Assembly: GCF_002005465.1 (NCBI RefSeq)
Contig: NZ_CP014691.1
Coordinates: 1,302,001 to 1,366,000, forward strand
Length of the DNA: 64,000 bases
Reading direction: 5' to 3'
Origin: Neoasaia chiangmaiensis
GTDB lineage: Bacteria; Pseudomonadota; Alphaproteobacteria; Acetobacterales; Acetobacteraceae
In this document: positions 1 through 11,286 of the stretch, one piece after another
How the letters are laid out: the number at the start of each line of letters is the position of its first letter
Position numbering within the stretch: position 1 is the stretch's first letter
Program-made: the position numbers and the translations under genes
The notes under the pieces: model-generated
The model's input: the letters and a program-made list of their open reading frames with translations, nothing else
What the model was told of the DNA's origin: nothing
The model's database searches: none

Positions 1-1344
1 TCGGCCGACGGCGCAGACCGCTCGTCGAATACGACAAGCACGACCCGTCGCTCGCCCCGGCGGCGCCGGATCCTGATCCTGATTGGCATCGTCCTGATCG
101 CCCTTATCCTCTTCGCGCTGCTGCGTCCGCATGCCAGGAACGGAAATGGCACTCACGGCGGCCGCCACGCGGCGAACGCTGCCAATGCGCCGGAACCGGT
201 CGGCGTCGCGACCGTCAACACCGGCGACATGCCTGTTGAACTCACGTTGCTCGGCACGGTGGTGCCGATCACCAACGTTACCGTGCAGGCGCGTGTCAGC
301 GGCCATCTCATGAAGGTCGAATTCACGGAAGGCCAGCACGTCAAGCAAGGCGACGAACTGGAACTGATCGATCCCCGCCCCTACCAGGCGGTCGTCGATC
401 AGTGGGTCGGCACGCTGGCCGCCGATCAGGCGAATCTCGAAAAGGCGCGCATCGACAACCGGCGCTACCAGACGCTGCTCAAGCAGAACTCGACGGCGGC
501 CATGACAGCCGTCGACCAGGCCTATACGGTCAAGCAGCTCGAAGGCACGGTCAAATACGATCAGGGCCAGCTCGATGCCGCCCGGCTCAACCTCTATTAT
601 TGCCATGTGCTGGCACCGGTCGGCGGCCGCGTGGGTATCCGTGGGGTCGACATGGGCAACTACGTCACCACCGGATCGACCGATCTGGCGGTCCTGACCC
701 AGATGCAGCCGATTTCGGTGATCTTCACCCTGCCGCAGGACCAGCTGGCCCGCGTGGTCGACAGGTTGCGCGCCGTGCACGAACTGCCCGTCGCCGCATG
801 GAACAGCGCCAACGAGAACAAGATCGCGGAAGGATCGGTGCGTGCGCTGGACAGCCAGATCGATACCTCGACCGGCACGGTTCGCCTGCGTGGTATCTTT
901 GCCAATGAAGACGAGCACCTGTTCCCGAACGAGTTCGTCAATGCCCATCTGCTGGTCGATACTCTCCACAACGTCATGCTCCTGCCCAGCAACGCCCTGC
1001 AAACGGGTCCGGACGGGCAGTTCGTCTATGTCGTGCAACCCGACAGCACGGTCGCGGTCCGCAATGTGAAGGTCGGCATCGCCAGCAACGACACGACGGT
1101 CATCAATTCCGGCGTGCAGGTCGGCGACCGCGTGGTGACGGACGGCACCAATCATCTGCGTCCGGGCAGCAAGGTCTCGATCCCGCAGGAGAACACCGGC
1201 AACACGACCGCAGGATCCGGACAGACCGCGCCGCACAAGCGCGGCGCGCATCGCAACACCAACGGCCAGCAGAGCGAAGGCAATCCGCAGAACGCGCCGA
1301 GCGACACCGCGCCCCCGCCCAACGGCAACACGTCGGGCCAGTGA
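1..1344 (+). CDS. mdtA: RND efflux membrane-fusion protein, MdtA type (5' truncated)
   Basis: Periplasmic adaptor that links the inner-membrane RND permeases encoded just downstream to an outer-membrane channel. The frame is open from the first base of the window, so the true start lies outside it; 447 residues are visible. A single N-terminal membrane anchor follows an Arg-rich stretch (visible residues about 20-41, ending LILFALL). The lipoyl-like half motif containing [16 protein letters not shown], an alpha-hairpin and the second lipoyl half with LAPVGGRVG come next, then the beta-barrel region. The tail (about the last 50 residues) is Asn/Gly/Pro-rich low complexity. It is the first visible gene of a four-gene operon, 43 bp before mdtB. 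An internal ATG at 229 would remove the membrane anchor and is unlikely to be the start. Confidence 0.93.
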   Translation, partial: SADGADRSSNTTSTTRRSPRRRRILILIGIVLIALILFALLRPHARNGNGTHGGRHAANAANAPEPVGVATVNTGDMPVELTLLGTVVPITNVTVQARVSGHLMKVEFTEGQHVKQGDELELIDPRPYQAVVDQWVGTLAADQANLEKARIDNRRYQTLLKQNSTAAMTAVDQAYTVKQLEGTVKYDQGQLDAARLNLYYCHVLAPVGGRVGIRGVDMGNYVTTGSTDLAVLTQMQPISVIFTLPQDQLARVVDRLRAVHELPVAAWNSANENKIAEGSVRALDSQIDTSTGTVRLRGIFANEDEHLFPNEFVNAHLLVDTLHNVMLLPSNALQTGPDGQFVYVVQPDSTVAVRNVKVGIASNDTTVINSGVQVGDRVVTDGTNHLRPGSKVSIPQENTGNTTAGSGQTAPHKRGAHRNTNGQQSEGNPQNAPSDTAPPPNGNTSGQ

Positions 1345-1387
1345 TGCTCCTCCACCCAGCCGTTTGCCGCATCGTCCGGAGCCAGCC

Positions 1388-4300
1388 ATGAATCCGTCGC
1401 GCATCTTCATCGAGCGCCCGGTCGCCACCAGCCTGCTGATGGTGGCGATCCTCCTGGCGGGCCTGCTGGGTTATCACTTCCTGCCGATCTCGGCCCTGCC
1501 GCAGGTGGAATATCCGACGATCACCGTCTCCACCTTCTATCCCGGCGCGGGGCCGGACGTGATGGCGACCTCCGTCACCGCGCCGCTGGAAACGCAGCTG
1601 GGGCAGATGGCGGGTCTGGACCAGATGACCTCGCAGTCCTCCGGCGGCGCCTCGGTCATCACGTTGCGCTTCGGCCTCGACATGTCGATGGACATTGCCG
1701 AGCAGGAAGTGCAGGCGGCGATCAACGAGTCCAACTCCCTGCTGCCGACCGACCTGCCGGCGCCGCCGATCTACGCCAAGGTCAACCCGGCGGACACGCC
1801 CGTGCTCACGCTCGGCATCACGTCACGCACCATGGCGCTGACGGACGTGGAAGACTACGTCAATACCCGCCTGCAACAGAAGCTCAGCCAGATTTCCGGC
1901 GTCGGCCTCGTGACGCTCTCGGGCGGCAACCGCAAGGCGATCCGCGTGCGGATCAACATCCCGAAACTGACATCCTACGGCATCGCCATCGACACAGTGC
2001 GCACCATCATCGGCACGGTGAACATCAACTCCCCGACCGGGACGTTCGACGGTCCCCACCGTTCGACGACGCTGCGCATCGACGGCCAGATCACCTCCAC
2101 CGATCAGCTGATGAACCAGGTGATCGCCTATCAGAACAACGGCCCGATCCGCCTGCGCGATGTCGGCGAGGTCGTGCAGGGCCCGGAAGATACGCATCTT
2201 GCCGCGTGGTCGAACGACAAGCCCGCGCTCATCCTCAACGTGCAGCGCCAGCCCGGCGCCAACGTGATCTCCGTGGTGGACAGCGTGCTCTCCGCCTTGC
2301 CGCAGCTACGGCAGACTCTTCCGCCGGGCATCGAGATCACGCCGCTGACCGATCGCACGACCACGATCCGCGCATCCGTCGCCGACGTGGAATTCGAGCT
2401 TGCCATGGCGATGGTGCTCGTCGTGCTGGTGATCTTCGTCTTCCTGCGCAACATCCCGGCGACGATCATTCCCAGCCTCAGCGTGCCGCTGTCGCTGATC
2501 GGCACGCTGGCCATCATGTACCTGCTCGGCTTCTCGCTCGACAATCTCTCGCTGATGTCGCTCACCATCGCGACCGGCTTCGTGGTGGACGATGCGATCG
2601 TCGTGATCGAGAACATCGCCCGCTACGTGGAAATGGGAGAGGACCGCTATACCGCGGCGCTGAAAGGCTCGCAGGAGATCGGCTTCACCATCATCTCGCT
2701 GACGGTATCGCTGATCGCCGTGCTGATCCCCTTGCTCTTCATGAGTGACGTGGTCGGGCGCCTGTTCCACGAATTCGCCATGACGCTGGCCATCACCATC
2801 GTGCTGTCGGCCGTCATCTCGATCACACTGGTGCCGATGATGTGCGCCCGCCTGCTGGCCGAGCGTCCGCACGACGAGGAGCACGGCACGCGTTTCCAGC
2901 GCTGGTCCGCCGCGATGGAACGCCGGATCGATGCCGTCATCGCGGCCTACGGGCGTGGGCTGGACATCGTGCTGCGCCATCAGACCACCACACTGCTCGT
3001 CGCCATCGGCACGCTGGTCCTGACCTTCCTGCTGGCCGTGGTCATCCCGAAAGGTTTCTTCCCGACGCAGGACACCGGCACGATCCAGGGCATCACGGAA
3101 ATGGCGCAGGCCGTGTCGTTCGAGGGGATGAAGCAGCATCAGCAAGCCGTCGCCACAGCACTCCTGCGCGACCCGGACGTGGCCAGCCTGTCGTCCTTCA
3201 TCGGCGTGGACGGACAGAACATGACGCTCAACCAGGGGCGTCTCCTGATCAATCTCAAGCCGCTGGAAAAACGCTCCGCCAGCCTGCCGGAAATCCTGGC
3301 CCGGCTGAGCGATGAAGGGAACAAGGTCTCCGGCGCGAAACTCTATCTCCAGCCCATCCAGGATCTCTCGCTCGATTCCACGGTTTCCGCCACGCAATAC
3401 CAGTTCATGCTGGAAAACCCGGATTACGACGCCTTCAAGACCTGGATTCCGAAGTTCATCGCCGCCCTGCAACAGGAGCCGTCGCTGGCCGATGTCACCT
3501 CCGACCTGCAGGCGGAAGGACTGGTCGCGCATGTCACGCTCGATCGCGCCAACGGCGCACGCTATTCCATCACGCCCCAGACGATCGACAATCTGCTCTA
3601 TGACAGCTTCGGCCAGCGCCAGATCTCGACGATCTATACCCAGGCCAGCCAGTACCGCGTGATCCTCGAAGCCGATCCGCGCTTCCAGCACAACATCGGC
3701 AGCCTGAACCAGCTTTACCTCCCCGGCATTTCGAGTAGCATGGGCGGTAGCACCTCCGGCCCCACGCGCAGCCCGACTTCCGGCCTCGTGCCACTCAACC
3801 AGGTCACGACGCTGACGCGCGGCACCGCGCCGCTGCTGATCACGCATTTCGGCCAGTTCCCCGCCACGACGATCTCCTTCAACGTCACCAACGGCTATTC
3901 GCTCGGCACGGCGACCAACGCCATCGAGCGCGTGGAAAAGCAGATCGGCCTGCCGGCGGCGTTCCAGACGGCGTTCGAAGGCACGGCGGCAGCTTTCCGC
4001 GGATCGCTGAGCAACGAACTCTATCTCGTCATCGCCGCGCTGGTCGCCGTCTATATCGTGCTGGGAATCCTCTACGAGAGCTTCATCCACCCGATCACCA
4101 TCCTCTCGACCCTGCCCTCCGCCGCCATCGGCGCGTTGCTGGCGCTGTGGCTGTTCGGCATGGACCTGGACGTGATGGGCATCATCGGCATCGTGCTGCT
4201 GATCGGCATCGTGAAGAAAAACGCCATCATGATGATCGACTTCGCGCTGGAAGCCGAACGGCTGGAGGGCCAGGCGCCGCTGGCCGCCATCCGTCAGGCC

Positions 4301-4567
4301 GCGCTGTTGCGCTTCCGCCCGATCCTGATGACGACGCTCGCGGCTTTCTTCGGCGCGTTGCCGCTCATGCTGGGTCACGGCGTCGGTTCCGAACTGCGCC
4401 GGCCGCTCGGCGTGTCGATCGTCGGCGGTCTGCTGCTTTCGCAACTGCTCACCCTGTTCACCACACCCGTCATTTACCTGCTGATGGATGACATCGCGAG
4501 CCGCACGCGTCGTGCGCTCGGCATGCGTCCGGCAGCGGCACGCCTTGCGGATCAGGCGGGCGAGTGA
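1388..4567 (+). CDS. mdtB: RND multidrug efflux permease, MdtB type
   Basis: Inner-membrane proton/drug antiporter, 1059 residues, normal length for the HAE1 RND family. I chose the ATG at 1388 because GGAG lies at 1378-1381 and the N-terminus ([18 protein letters not shown]) matches the family; a TTG at 1364 in frame adds eight residues without family similarity. The TM4 aspartate pair lies at residues 401-402 ([11 protein letters not shown]) and the TM10 lysine of the proton relay at 944 (GIVKKNAIM). It ends in a 4-bp GTGA overlap with the next permease gene. Two consecutive permease genes behind one adaptor fit the MdtB2C-type heterotrimer; that stoichiometry is inferred from E. coli MdtBC. 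Confidence 0.95.
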   Translation: MNPSRIFIERPVATSLLMVAILLAGLLGYHFLPISALPQVEYPTITVSTFYPGAGPDVMATSVTAPLETQLGQMAGLDQMTSQSSGGASVITLRFGLDMSMDIAEQEVQAAINESNSLLPTDLPAPPIYAKVNPADTPVLTLGITSRTMALTDVEDYVNTRLQQKLSQISGVGLVTLSGGNRKAIRVRINIPKLTSYGIAIDTVRTIIGTVNINSPTGTFDGPHRSTTLRIDGQITSTDQLMNQVIAYQNNGPIRLRDVGEVVQGPEDTHLAAWSNDKPALILNVQRQPGANVISVVDSVLSALPQLRQTLPPGIEITPLTDRTTTIRASVADVEFELAMAMVLVVLVIFVFLRNIPATIIPSLSVPLSLIGTLAIMYLLGFSLDNLSLMSLTIATGFVVDDAIVVIENIARYVEMGEDRYTAALKGSQEIGFTIISLTVSLIAVLIPLLFMSDVVGRLFHEFAMTLAITIVLSAVISITLVPMMCARLLAERPHDEEHGTRFQRWSAAMERRIDAVIAAYGRGLDIVLRHQTTTLLVAIGTLVLTFLLAVVIPKGFFPTQDTGTIQGITEMAQAVSFEGMKQHQQAVATALLRDPDVASLSSFIGVDGQNMTLNQGRLLINLKPLEKRSASLPEILARLSDEGNKVSGAKLYLQPIQDLSLDSTVSATQYQFMLENPDYDAFKTWIPKFIAALQQEPSLADVTSDLQAEGLVAHVTLDRANGARYSITPQTIDNLLYDSFGQRQISTIYTQASQYRVILEADPRFQHNIGSLNQLYLPGISSSMGGSTSGPTRSPTSGLVPLNQVTTLTRGTAPLLITHFGQFPATTISFNVTNGYSLGTATNAIERVEKQIGLPAAFQTAFEGTAAAFRGSLSNELYLVIAALVAVYIVLGILYESFIHPITILSTLPSAAIGALLALWLFGMDLDVMGIIGIVLLIGIVKKNAIMMIDFALEAERLEGQAPLAAIRQAALLRFRPILMTTLAAFFGALPLMLGHGVGSELRRPLGVSIVGGLLLSQLLTLFTTPVIYLLMDDIASRTRRALGMRPAAARLADQAGE

Positions 4568-7500
4568 ATCTCAGCCGCCCCTTCATCCTGCGACCGGTCG
4601 CGACCACACTCCTGACCGTCGCGCTGCTGCTCGGCGGCATCCTCGGTTATATCGGGCTGCCGGTCGCCGACCTGCCGGACGTGGACATGCCGGTCATCAT
4701 GGTGCAGGCGCAGCAATCCGGCGGCTCACCGACGGAAATCGCCAGTACCGTGGCCGAACCGCTGGAGCGCCATCTCGGCGCCATTGCAGGCCTGACGGAA
4801 ATGACCTCGCAGTCGATGGTCAACCAGGTGCGCATCACATTGCAGTTCGATCTCTCACGCGACGTCAACGGTGCCGCGCGCGATGTCGAGGCGGCTCTTC
4901 AAGGCGCGCGCGCGGACCTGCCCTCAAGCCTGCGCACCAATCCGACTTACCAGAAAGCCAATCCCAACGGCGCGCCGATCATGGTGCTGGCCCTGACATC
5001 CAAGACCCGGACACCGGCGGCGATGTACGATTTCGCCACCAACGTGCTGCAACAGCAGATGAGCCAGATTCAGGGCGTCGGCGGCATGGAGGTCGGCGGC
5101 GGCGCACTGCCTGCGGTGCGCGTGGAGATCAATCCGCTCACGCTCTACAAATACGGAATCAGCTTCGAGGACGTGCGCGCGGCGCTCACCTCCGCCAACG
5201 CACACACGCCGAAGGGCTTCATCGAGACCAATGGCCAGCGTTTCATGCTGGACACCAACGATCAGGCCACCAGCGCACAGGCCTATCGCGACCTGATCAT
5301 CGCCTATCGCAACAGCCGCCCCGTGCGGCTCGCCGACGTGGCTTTCGTGCAGGACAGCGTGGAGAACCTGCGGACGGCCGGCTATTTCAATGGGCAGCGC
5401 GCGGTCGTGGCGATGGTCTTCGCGCAGGCCGGGGCCAACGTCGTCAGGACGATCGACCAGATCAAGGCCCGTTTCAGCCTTATTCGGACGGCCCTGCCGC
5501 CCGATATCGACCTGCATATCGCCGTCGACCGGTCACAGACGATCCGCGCTGCGCTGAGCGACACCAAACTGACGCTCGTCATCTCCGTCGTGCTGGTCGT
5601 GCTGGTCGTGCTCGTCTTTCTGCGCTCCCTGCCGGCCATCATGGTGCCGGCCATCGTCGTACCCACCTCCATCATCGCGACTTTCGGCGCGATGCGGCTG
5701 CTGGGCTATCAGCTCGACAACATGTCGCTGATCGCGCTGACCATATCGACCGGCTTCGTGGTGGACGACGCCATCGTCGTGCTGGAAAACGTCACGCGCT
5801 ATCTGGAGGAAGGCGAACCGCCACTCCGGGCCGCCCTGCACGGCGCGGGCGAGGTGGCTTTCACCGTCATTTCCATCACCGTCTCGCTCATCGCCGTGTT
5901 CGTGCCGATTCTGCTGCTGGGCGGCATCGCGGGGCGGCTGTTCCACGAATTCGCCGTCACGATCTCGTTGACCCTTGCGATTTCGATGCTGCTCTCGCTG
6001 TCTCTCACGCCAATGATGTGCGCCATCCTGTTGCGGCCGCTCGCACCGGAGGAACGCGATCGCGGCATCGGCGCGCGAATCGAGCACGCCATCGATCACG
6101 TCACGAAGGCCTATACGACGTCGCTCGACTGGTCGCTTCGGCATCAGGGGCTGATGGTCCTGTCGCTGCCCGCGACACTCGTGCTGGCCGGCGCCCTTTT
6201 CATGAAGATGCCAAAAGGGTTTTTCCCGACCGAGGATACCGGCCTGATGATGGGCCATCTCGTTGGCGACGATTCCAGTTCTTTCGGCCAGATGTCGCAA
6301 CGTACCGCCGATGCGGCGAAGACCATCGCGGCGGATCGCGATGTCGCCAATGTGGTGGGCTTTGTCGGGGGCCGTCAGGCCAATCAGGCCAATCTCTTTT
6401 CATCCCTCAAGGACAAGTCGGGCCGCCATGACGAGGTATCGCAGACCATCCTGCGCATCTCCCGGCATTTCGCCCATCAGGTCGGCGCAAAACTCTATCT
6501 GATGGAGCCCGGCGCGGTGCGGGCCGGCGCGCGAGGCGGCAACGCGTCCTATCAATACACGCTACAGGGACCGGACGCGGAAGAACTCTATCAGTGGACG
6601 CCGAAGGTCGTCAGCGCCTTCCAGAAATTGCCGGAACTGATGGATGTCTCGTCGGATGTGGAGGAAGGCGGATCGGCGCTGGATGTCAGGCTGATGCGCA
6701 ACAACGAGTCCCGCGTGCAGATCACGCCGCAGCTCGTCTCCAATATCCTTTACGACGCGTATGGCCAGCGCGCGGCCTCCATCATCTACAAGCCGCTGAA
6801 CCAGTATCGCGTCATCATGGAAGCCGCGCCCCGTTTCTGGGCGGACCCTGAGACGTTGCAGCAGGTCTGGGTCAGCACATCCGGTGGGACGGCGAGCGGC
6901 GCTGCCGCCTCCAACAACATCCGCGTCGTCAACGAGACCAGCACGGGTTCGGCGGCCACGACCGCCTCCACCTCCTCGCAGTCCTATCAGAACCAGATGG
7001 CAAACAGCCTGGCCGGTGGCGCCAACGCCTCCAGCGGGTCCGCCGTAACGACCAGCGCCGAGACGATGGTGCCGCTGTCCTTCGTCTCACGCATCACGCC
7101 CGGCACGACATCCCTGAGCGTCAACCATCAGGGACAATCCGTGGCGAGCACGATTTCATTCAACCTTCGTCCGGGCATGTCGTTAGGCCCGGCCATCAGC
7201 TCGATCAACGCAGCGCTGGTGAAGATGCACCTCCCCGCCGACATCCAGGGCGGTTTCGCCGGCAATGCCGCCCTTTTCCAGAAATCGGTGCAGGATGAGC
7301 CGCTGCTTATCCTCGCGGCGCTGGCCGCGGTCTACATCGTTCTCGGCGTCCTGTATGAAAGCCTGATCCACCCGCTGACAATTCTCTCCACCCTGCCCTC
7401 CGCGGGCGTCGGTGCGATCCTCGCCCTGCAAATCTGCGGCGAGGAGTTCTCACTGATCGCCATGATCGGCGTCATTCTGCTGATCGGCATCGTGAAGAAG

Positions 7501-7854
7501 AACGCCATCATGCTGATCGACTTCGCCATTCAGGAACAACGCGCCGGCAAGTCCGCGTTCGACGCCATACGCGAAGCGAGCCGCCTGCGCTTCCGCCCCA
7601 TCATCATGACGTCGCTGGCGGCGGCTCTCGGGGCGGTGCCGCTTATCATCGGCAGTGGCTACGGCAACGAACTGCGGCGCCCCCTCGGCATCGCGATCCT
7701 GGGTGGCCTGTTGGTCAGCCAGGCGCTTACCCTTTATACGACGCCAGCCGTCTTCCTTCTGCTCGAACGCATGGGCGCCGCGATCCGCCGCGGTCTGCAC
7801 GCCCTGGCCCACCCTTTCCGACGCTCACCACATCAGGATGTCACTTCAGGATGA
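4564..7854 (+). CDS. mdtC: RND multidrug efflux permease, MdtC type
   Basis: Second RND permease of the operon, 1096 residues. It starts at GTG 4564, overlapping the mdtB stop by 4 bp. The TM4 pair is Asp401-Asp402 ([11 protein letters not shown]) and the TM10 lysine is Lys979 ([10 protein letters not shown]). Compared with MdtB it carries an extra Ser/Thr/Ala/Gly/Asn-rich insertion at about residues 770-833, between the second porter/docking segment and the sequence [10 protein letters not shown]; MdtB has only a short Ser/Gly loop there. It ends in an ATGA overlap with the outer-membrane factor gene, which implies translational coupling through the operon. Substrates cannot be read from sequence. 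Confidence 0.95.
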   Translation: MNLSRPFILRPVATTLLTVALLLGGILGYIGLPVADLPDVDMPVIMVQAQQSGGSPTEIASTVAEPLERHLGAIAGLTEMTSQSMVNQVRITLQFDLSRDVNGAARDVEAALQGARADLPSSLRTNPTYQKANPNGAPIMVLALTSKTRTPAAMYDFATNVLQQQMSQIQGVGGMEVGGGALPAVRVEINPLTLYKYGISFEDVRAALTSANAHTPKGFIETNGQRFMLDTNDQATSAQAYRDLIIAYRNSRPVRLADVAFVQDSVENLRTAGYFNGQRAVVAMVFAQAGANVVRTIDQIKARFSLIRTALPPDIDLHIAVDRSQTIRAALSDTKLTLVISVVLVVLVVLVFLRSLPAIMVPAIVVPTSIIATFGAMRLLGYQLDNMSLIALTISTGFVVDDAIVVLENVTRYLEEGEPPLRAALHGAGEVAFTVISITVSLIAVFVPILLLGGIAGRLFHEFAVTISLTLAISMLLSLSLTPMMCAILLRPLAPEERDRGIGARIEHAIDHVTKAYTTSLDWSLRHQGLMVLSLPATLVLAGALFMKMPKGFFPTEDTGLMMGHLVGDDSSSFGQMSQRTADAAKTIAADRDVANVVGFVGGRQANQANLFSSLKDKSGRHDEVSQTILRISRHFAHQVGAKLYLMEPGAVRAGARGGNASYQYTLQGPDAEELYQWTPKVVSAFQKLPELMDVSSDVEEGGSALDVRLMRNNESRVQITPQLVSNILYDAYGQRAASIIYKPLNQYRVIMEAAPRFWADPETLQQVWVSTSGGTASGAAASNNIRVVNETSTGSAATTASTSSQSYQNQMANSLAGGANASSGSAVTTSAETMVPLSFVSRITPGTTSLSVNHQGQSVASTISFNLRPGMSLGPAISSINAALVKMHLPADIQGGFAGNAALFQKSVQDEPLLILAALAAVYIVLGVLYESLIHPLTILSTLPSAGVGAILALQICGEEFSLIAMIGVILLIGIVKKNAIMLIDFAIQEQRAGKSAFDAIREASRLRFRPIIMTSLAAALGAVPLIIGSGYGNELRRPLGIAILGGLLVSQALTLYTTPAVFLLLERMGAAIRRGLHALAHPFRRSPHQDVTSG

Positions 7855-9392
7855 CCGCATCTTTCGCCTCCCGCCCGACGAAACGCGCCATGCTGTTGGG
7901 AGCCATCTGCACACCATTCCTGAGCGGATGCTTCATGGTGGGTCCGAACTACCATCGCCCCCATGCCGTGATCTCGGCGCATTTCAAGGAAGCGCCCCAG
8001 CCCCCGCCAGGCTGGACAACCGCCCAGCCCGCGATGGCCGAAGCCAACAAGGGAAAATGGTGGGAAATCTATAACGACCCGACCCTGAACCAGCTTGAGG
8101 ATCAGGTCGCGCTCAACAACCAGAACCTGAAAGGTTACGAAGCACAGTTCCGTCGTGCCGAGGCGTTGATCGACTCGATTCGCGCGCAGCTTTTCCCGAC
8201 GCTCAGTGGTTCGTTCAGCTTCCAGCGTATTGCGCGTGGTGGCGATTCGACGAGTGCTTCCAGCGGCACTCTTGTCCGCTACAGCAGCCAGGTCACCGAG
8301 AACACGTGGAATACAGGACCGACGGCGAACTGGGATCTCGATCTTTGGGGAAAAATCCGGCGGCAGATTCAGGAGCAGGTGACGGCCACCCAGGCAACGG
8401 CAGCCGAAGTCGCGAACATGCGGCTGTCTTATCAGGCGCAACTGGCGAACGATTACTTCGAGCTCCGCTATCAGGACAGCTTGCGCAAACTCTATGCGCG
8501 CAACGTCATCTACTATCGCCATGCCTATGATATCGTGGAGAACCAGCTCAAGGCCGGGGTTGCCGATCCGGCAACAGCGCTGCAGCAGCGGTATGTTCTG
8601 GAATCGGCGGAAGCATCGGAGACGAATGCCGGCGTGCTGCGCGCGCAATATGAGCACGCCATTGCCGTCTTGATCGGTCGCGCACCGGCCGACCTCTCCA
8701 TCCCGGAAGGCGATCTGACAGACCGGTTACCACCGGTGCCCGTCACCGTCCCGTCCACCCTTCTGCAACGTCGCCCGGATATCGCGCAGGCGGAGCGGGA
8801 AATGGAGGAATACAATGCGGAGATCGGCTACGAGATCGCCGCATTCTATCCGGACGTCTCCGTCAGCGCGCAATACGGCTATAGCGGCAATCCGCTCCAG
8901 ACACTGATTCAGGCCGCCACACGCTATTGGTCCCTTGGCGCATCATCGACCGAGACGCTTTTCTCCGGCGGGTCGCGCACGGCGGCGGTCCGTGAGGCGC
9001 GCGCGGATTACGACAATTCCGTCGCCAACTATCGCCAGACGGTACTGACCGCACTTCAGGGCGTGGAGGATAATTTCTCCAACCTGCGTATCCTGCGCCA
9101 GCAATACGGCCAGCAGCTTGCGGCGGTAACGACGTCACAGGAAGCCGTACGCGTTGCAATGAATGAATATCTCGCGGGCACGCAGGTCTATACCACCGTC
9201 ATCAATGCCGAGCAGAGCGCCCTGCAATACGAGCAGACGGCGTTACAGATCCGCGAGCAGCTGGCGCTCTCGCACGTCGACCTGATCGAGAACCTGGGCG
9301 GGGGCTGGGATGTCAGCCAGCTTCCCAGCAAAGCCTCCTTGCAGACGAACAATCCGTTCCTTCCAGAATTCCTGCAGAAAACGAAGGAATAA
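7851..9392 (+). CDS. Efflux outer-membrane lipoprotein, NodT/OprM family
   Basis: Outer-membrane channel of the tripartite pump, 513 residues. The N-terminus is a lipoprotein signal with lipobox LSGC near residue 25, followed by FMVGPNYHRP, typical of the NodT family. Two OEP repeats follow, with coiled-coil hairpins and the family motif LLQRRPDIAQAEREM in the middle. The start ATG overlaps the mdtC stop by 4 bp and the stop codon is immediately followed by a terminator, so this is the last gene of the mdtABC-type operon. Confidence 0.94.
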   Translation: MTASFASRPTKRAMLLGAICTPFLSGCFMVGPNYHRPHAVISAHFKEAPQPPPGWTTAQPAMAEANKGKWWEIYNDPTLNQLEDQVALNNQNLKGYEAQFRRAEALIDSIRAQLFPTLSGSFSFQRIARGGDSTSASSGTLVRYSSQVTENTWNTGPTANWDLDLWGKIRRQIQEQVTATQATAAEVANMRLSYQAQLANDYFELRYQDSLRKLYARNVIYYRHAYDIVENQLKAGVADPATALQQRYVLESAEASETNAGVLRAQYEHAIAVLIGRAPADLSIPEGDLTDRLPPVPVTVPSTLLQRRPDIAQAEREMEEYNAEIGYEIAAFYPDVSVSAQYGYSGNPLQTLIQAATRYWSLGASSTETLFSGGSRTAAVREARADYDNSVANYRQTVLTALQGVEDNFSNLRILRQQYGQQLAAVTTSQEAVRVAMNEYLAGTQVYTTVINAEQSALQYEQTALQIREQLALSHVDLIENLGGGWDVSQLPSKASLQTNNPFLPEFLQKTKE

Positions 9393-9422
9393 AAAAAAGG
9401 GCTCCGAAAGGAGCCCTTTTTT
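9393..9422. terminator. Bidirectional rho-independent terminator
   Basis: Perfect 7-bp stem (gggctcc, 9399-9405; ggagccc, 9410-9416) with a GAAA loop, flanked by A6 on the left and T6 on the right, so it can stop transcripts on both strands. It separates the efflux operon (+) from the DUF1328 gene (-), which converge on it. Confidence 0.93.
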
Positions 9423-9438
9423 GATGCGGCAAGCCCGA

Positions 9439-9612
9439 TCAGGTTATGGACTTGCCGACGAATACGGCAATCACCAGGAACAGCACGAAAAGTGCGATGG
9501 CAATGAAGAACAGGATCTTCGCGATGCCGGCCGATGCAGCCGAAATGCCGGTAAAGCCGAACAAACCCGCAATCAGCGAAATGATGAGAAAGAAGATAGC
9601 CAGTTTCAACAT
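9439..9612 (-). CDS. DUF1328 small membrane protein (YtjA type)
   Basis: A 57-residue, very hydrophobic protein beginning [20 protein letters not shown] and ending VFVGKSIT. It has two predicted membrane segments separated by the conserved [15 protein letters not shown] turn characteristic of DUF1328. Its role is unknown; relatives are often stress-induced. AGGA lies about 9 nt before the ATG. A possible ECF-type promoter lies 32 bp upstream (9644-9669). The gene is followed on its own strand by the bidirectional terminator. Confidence 0.88.
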   Translation of the reverse strand: MLKLAIFFLIISLIAGLFGFTGISAASAGIAKILFFIAIALFVLFLVIAVFVGKSIT

Positions 9613-9643
9613 GGGATCAGTCCTGGTGTTATGGTGACTGCGT

Positions 9644-9669
9644 AACGTTCTGAGAACTGCCCGGGTTCA
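9644..9669 (-). promoter_or_regulatory. Possible ECF-sigma (EcfG-like) promoter of the DUF1328 gene
   Basis: On the minus strand TGAAC (9669-9665) is followed by 17 nt and CGTT (9647-9644), in the run CGTTACG. This is one mismatch from the alphaproteobacterial general-stress consensus GGAAC-N16/17-CGTT. The same arrangement precedes the 23-aa ORF at 50858-50929. Assignment is inference from spacing and sequence only. Confidence 0.4.
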
Positions 9670-9882
9670 TCGGGCACGTCCACGCCCGATGAATATCCCT
9701 CCGATGAACGCAGCGACAACCGCCGCAACGGGGCGATCGGCCGTCAGGTCCCGTATCGTTTCCGTCACTTCATGCAGCAGGCGACAAAGGCGCGCATTGG
9801 CGTCGTTCAAGGGATTCCAATGGGCATCATCCTGCAAGGGCGTGACCCCCTGCTCCAGTTCCGATCTCAAATCCCCGGTCAT
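9667..9882 (-). CDS. ElaB/YqjD (DUF883)-like small membrane protein
   Basis: A 71-residue protein with a soluble, partly amphipathic N-terminal part and one C-terminal membrane segment (about residues 50-68) ending in GGIFIGRGRAR. That layout, with a Gly-rich helix closed by arginines, resembles the ElaB/YqjD/DUF883 family of inner-membrane-anchored, ribosome-associated stress proteins; the match is by architecture and is tentative. GGAAGG sits 8 nt before the ATG at 9882. It lies between the MFS gene terminator and the DUF1328 gene on the same strand. Confidence 0.6.
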   Translation of the reverse strand: MTGDLRSELEQGVTPLQDDAHWNPLNDANARLCRLLHEVTETIRDLTADRPVAAVVAAFIGGIFIGRGRAR

Positions 9883-9911
9883 TGCGCCAGCCTTCCAACA
9901 TCTCGTTTAAT

Positions 9912-9941
9912 AAAAAAAGGCTGCCCGGTAAGGCAGCCTTT
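9912..9941 (-). terminator. Rho-independent terminator of the MFS gene
   Basis: Stem ggctgcc (9919-9925) and ggcagcc (9932-9938) with a 6-nt loop. On the minus strand it is followed by a run of seven T (A run at 9912-9918). It lies 32 bp after the MFS transporter stop. Confidence 0.88.
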
Positions 9942-9972
9942 CCGTCGTTTCATAGCCTGTATGCCAGACGAC

Positions 9973-11286
9973 TTAATGACCGACAGCCGTCACGGTTTCA
10001 CCGCGTGCGACAGCCTCTTTCGTATAACGCCGTGCTTCCGGCGAGATCGTAATGACCATCGTCATCGCGCCAGCCGACAGATAGATGACCGCAAACGTCC
10101 AGATCACACCTTCGAGACCGAAACCGAACACGCTCTCGCAAAGGCCGACAACGGCCGGGCCGACCCACGTGCTGGCGCCCGCGCCCAGCCCCAGGATCGA
10201 CAGCGCCGCTGCCTTTTCCTTCGGACAGACCTGCGGCATGAGACCCGATAGCGGCACGAAAGCGGCTACCGTTGCCCCATAGAATGCGCCAACCAGCGCA
10301 GCCATCAGGAAGTTGCCTGGATACCAGGTCGGCACGTAGTAGAACAGCGGAATGGAGATGAAACCGCCGACGCAACCGAATACTGCCACCACGAAACGGT
10401 GACCCAGCGTATCGGCGATCATACCCGACGCCAGATTGAACAGGATGTTGCTGAGGAACACGATCGACAGCAGGTTCAGCCATTGCCCCTGCGTGAAATG
10501 CAGATGGTCGACGAAAAACGCTGGCATGATGGCCAGGAACGCGTATTCCGACGACGTATCGATCGTGCGCACGATACCGGCCACGACAGTCTTCGGCTCG
10601 CGCCACATGATGCTGATGGACCCGAAGAAAATGTCCTTCGTGTTCACGTGTTCCGGCAACAGACGCTTGGAACCTGTAGGCTCATGCGTGAACAACAGCG
10701 CGACGAGACCGCCGATGATGACCAGTCCCAGCGAGCACCAGAACGTCGCCAGTTCGCCGATTTCCGGAATGGCGTAGCGCGCGAACTGTGAGCCAAGCGT
10801 CGGCAGACCGGCTGAGAACGAGAACCAGAACCAGCCCGCTGCCGAGCCAAGCATGCTGGCCGGCGTGGCCGCGGCAATCCAGACGAGGAAGCCATAAGCA
10901 AACAGCGGGTAAGCGAAACCGCGCAGCGTATAGAAGGTCAGGGAGAGAGTGTAGTTATTGGGTCCCAGGCCAAGTCCGAGGAAACCGACTTCCAGTATCG
11001 CCCAGAGCACCAGACCGATCCACATGACCTTCTTGGGTCCGTAGAGATCCGAAAGTGGGCCGGCAAACCACGCGGAAATCATCACCGTGATGCCATAGGT
11101 GGTGAACAACAGGTTCACATCGCCTTGCGTGTGGCCATGGTGAAGCATGAAGGTATCGAGATACCCCGCTTCCACACCGTCACCGACCATGAACAAAAGC
11201 AATCCGACGAAGCCGAACAGCAATGGGCGGGGAATACCTAGAATATCAGCGATACCTCGTCGCTGAGGGGTCGTTGCCTCGGACAA
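9973..11286 (-). CDS. MFS transporter, polyol-permease-like
   Basis: Twelve-helix major facilitator carrier, 437 residues from the start proposed here. The segment with FMVGDGVEAGYLDTFML, the TM2-3 loop with GPLSDLYGPKK and TM5 region FWFSFSAGLP resemble ribitol/arabitol permeases (polyol permease family), so a sugar alcohol is the likely substrate. Polyol uptake would suit an acetic acid bacterium, but the substrate is inferred. I prefer the TTG at 11286: AAGGAG lies 7 nt upstream of it. The frame extends to a GTG at 11316 (447 residues), whose extra residues would contain that Shine-Dalgarno sequence. No catabolic gene is adjacent. Confidence 0.82.
   Translation of the reverse strand: MSEATTPQRRGIADILGIPRPLLFGFVGLLLFMVGDGVEAGYLDTFMLHHGHTQGDVNLLFTTYGITVMISAWFAGPLSDLYGPKKVMWIGLVLWAILEVGFLGLGLGPNNYTLSLTFYTLRGFAYPLFAYGFLVWIAAATPASMLGSAAGWFWFSFSAGLPTLGSQFARYAIPEIGELATFWCSLGLVIIGGLVALLFTHEPTGSKRLLPEHVNTKDIFFGSISIMWREPKTVVAGIVRTIDTSSEYAFLAIMPAFFVDHLHFTQGQWLNLLSIVFLSNILFNLASGMIADTLGHRFVVAVFGCVGGFISIPLFYYVPTWYPGNFLMAALVGAFYGATVAAFVPLSGLMPQVCPKEKAAALSILGLGAGASTWVGPAVVGLCESVFGFGLEGVIWTFAVIYLSAGAMTMVITISPEARRYTKEAVARGETVTAVGH

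Noticed and set aside
2306-4444. 712-residue ORF on the minus strand
   Set aside because: Antisense shadow of mdtB in GC-rich DNA; Asp/Arg/His/Gln-rich with no domain, and mdtB is unambiguous.
4488-6431. 647-residue ORF on the plus strand
   Set aside because: Out-of-frame shadow over mdtB end and mdtC; Arg/His-rich composition typical of wrong-frame reading.
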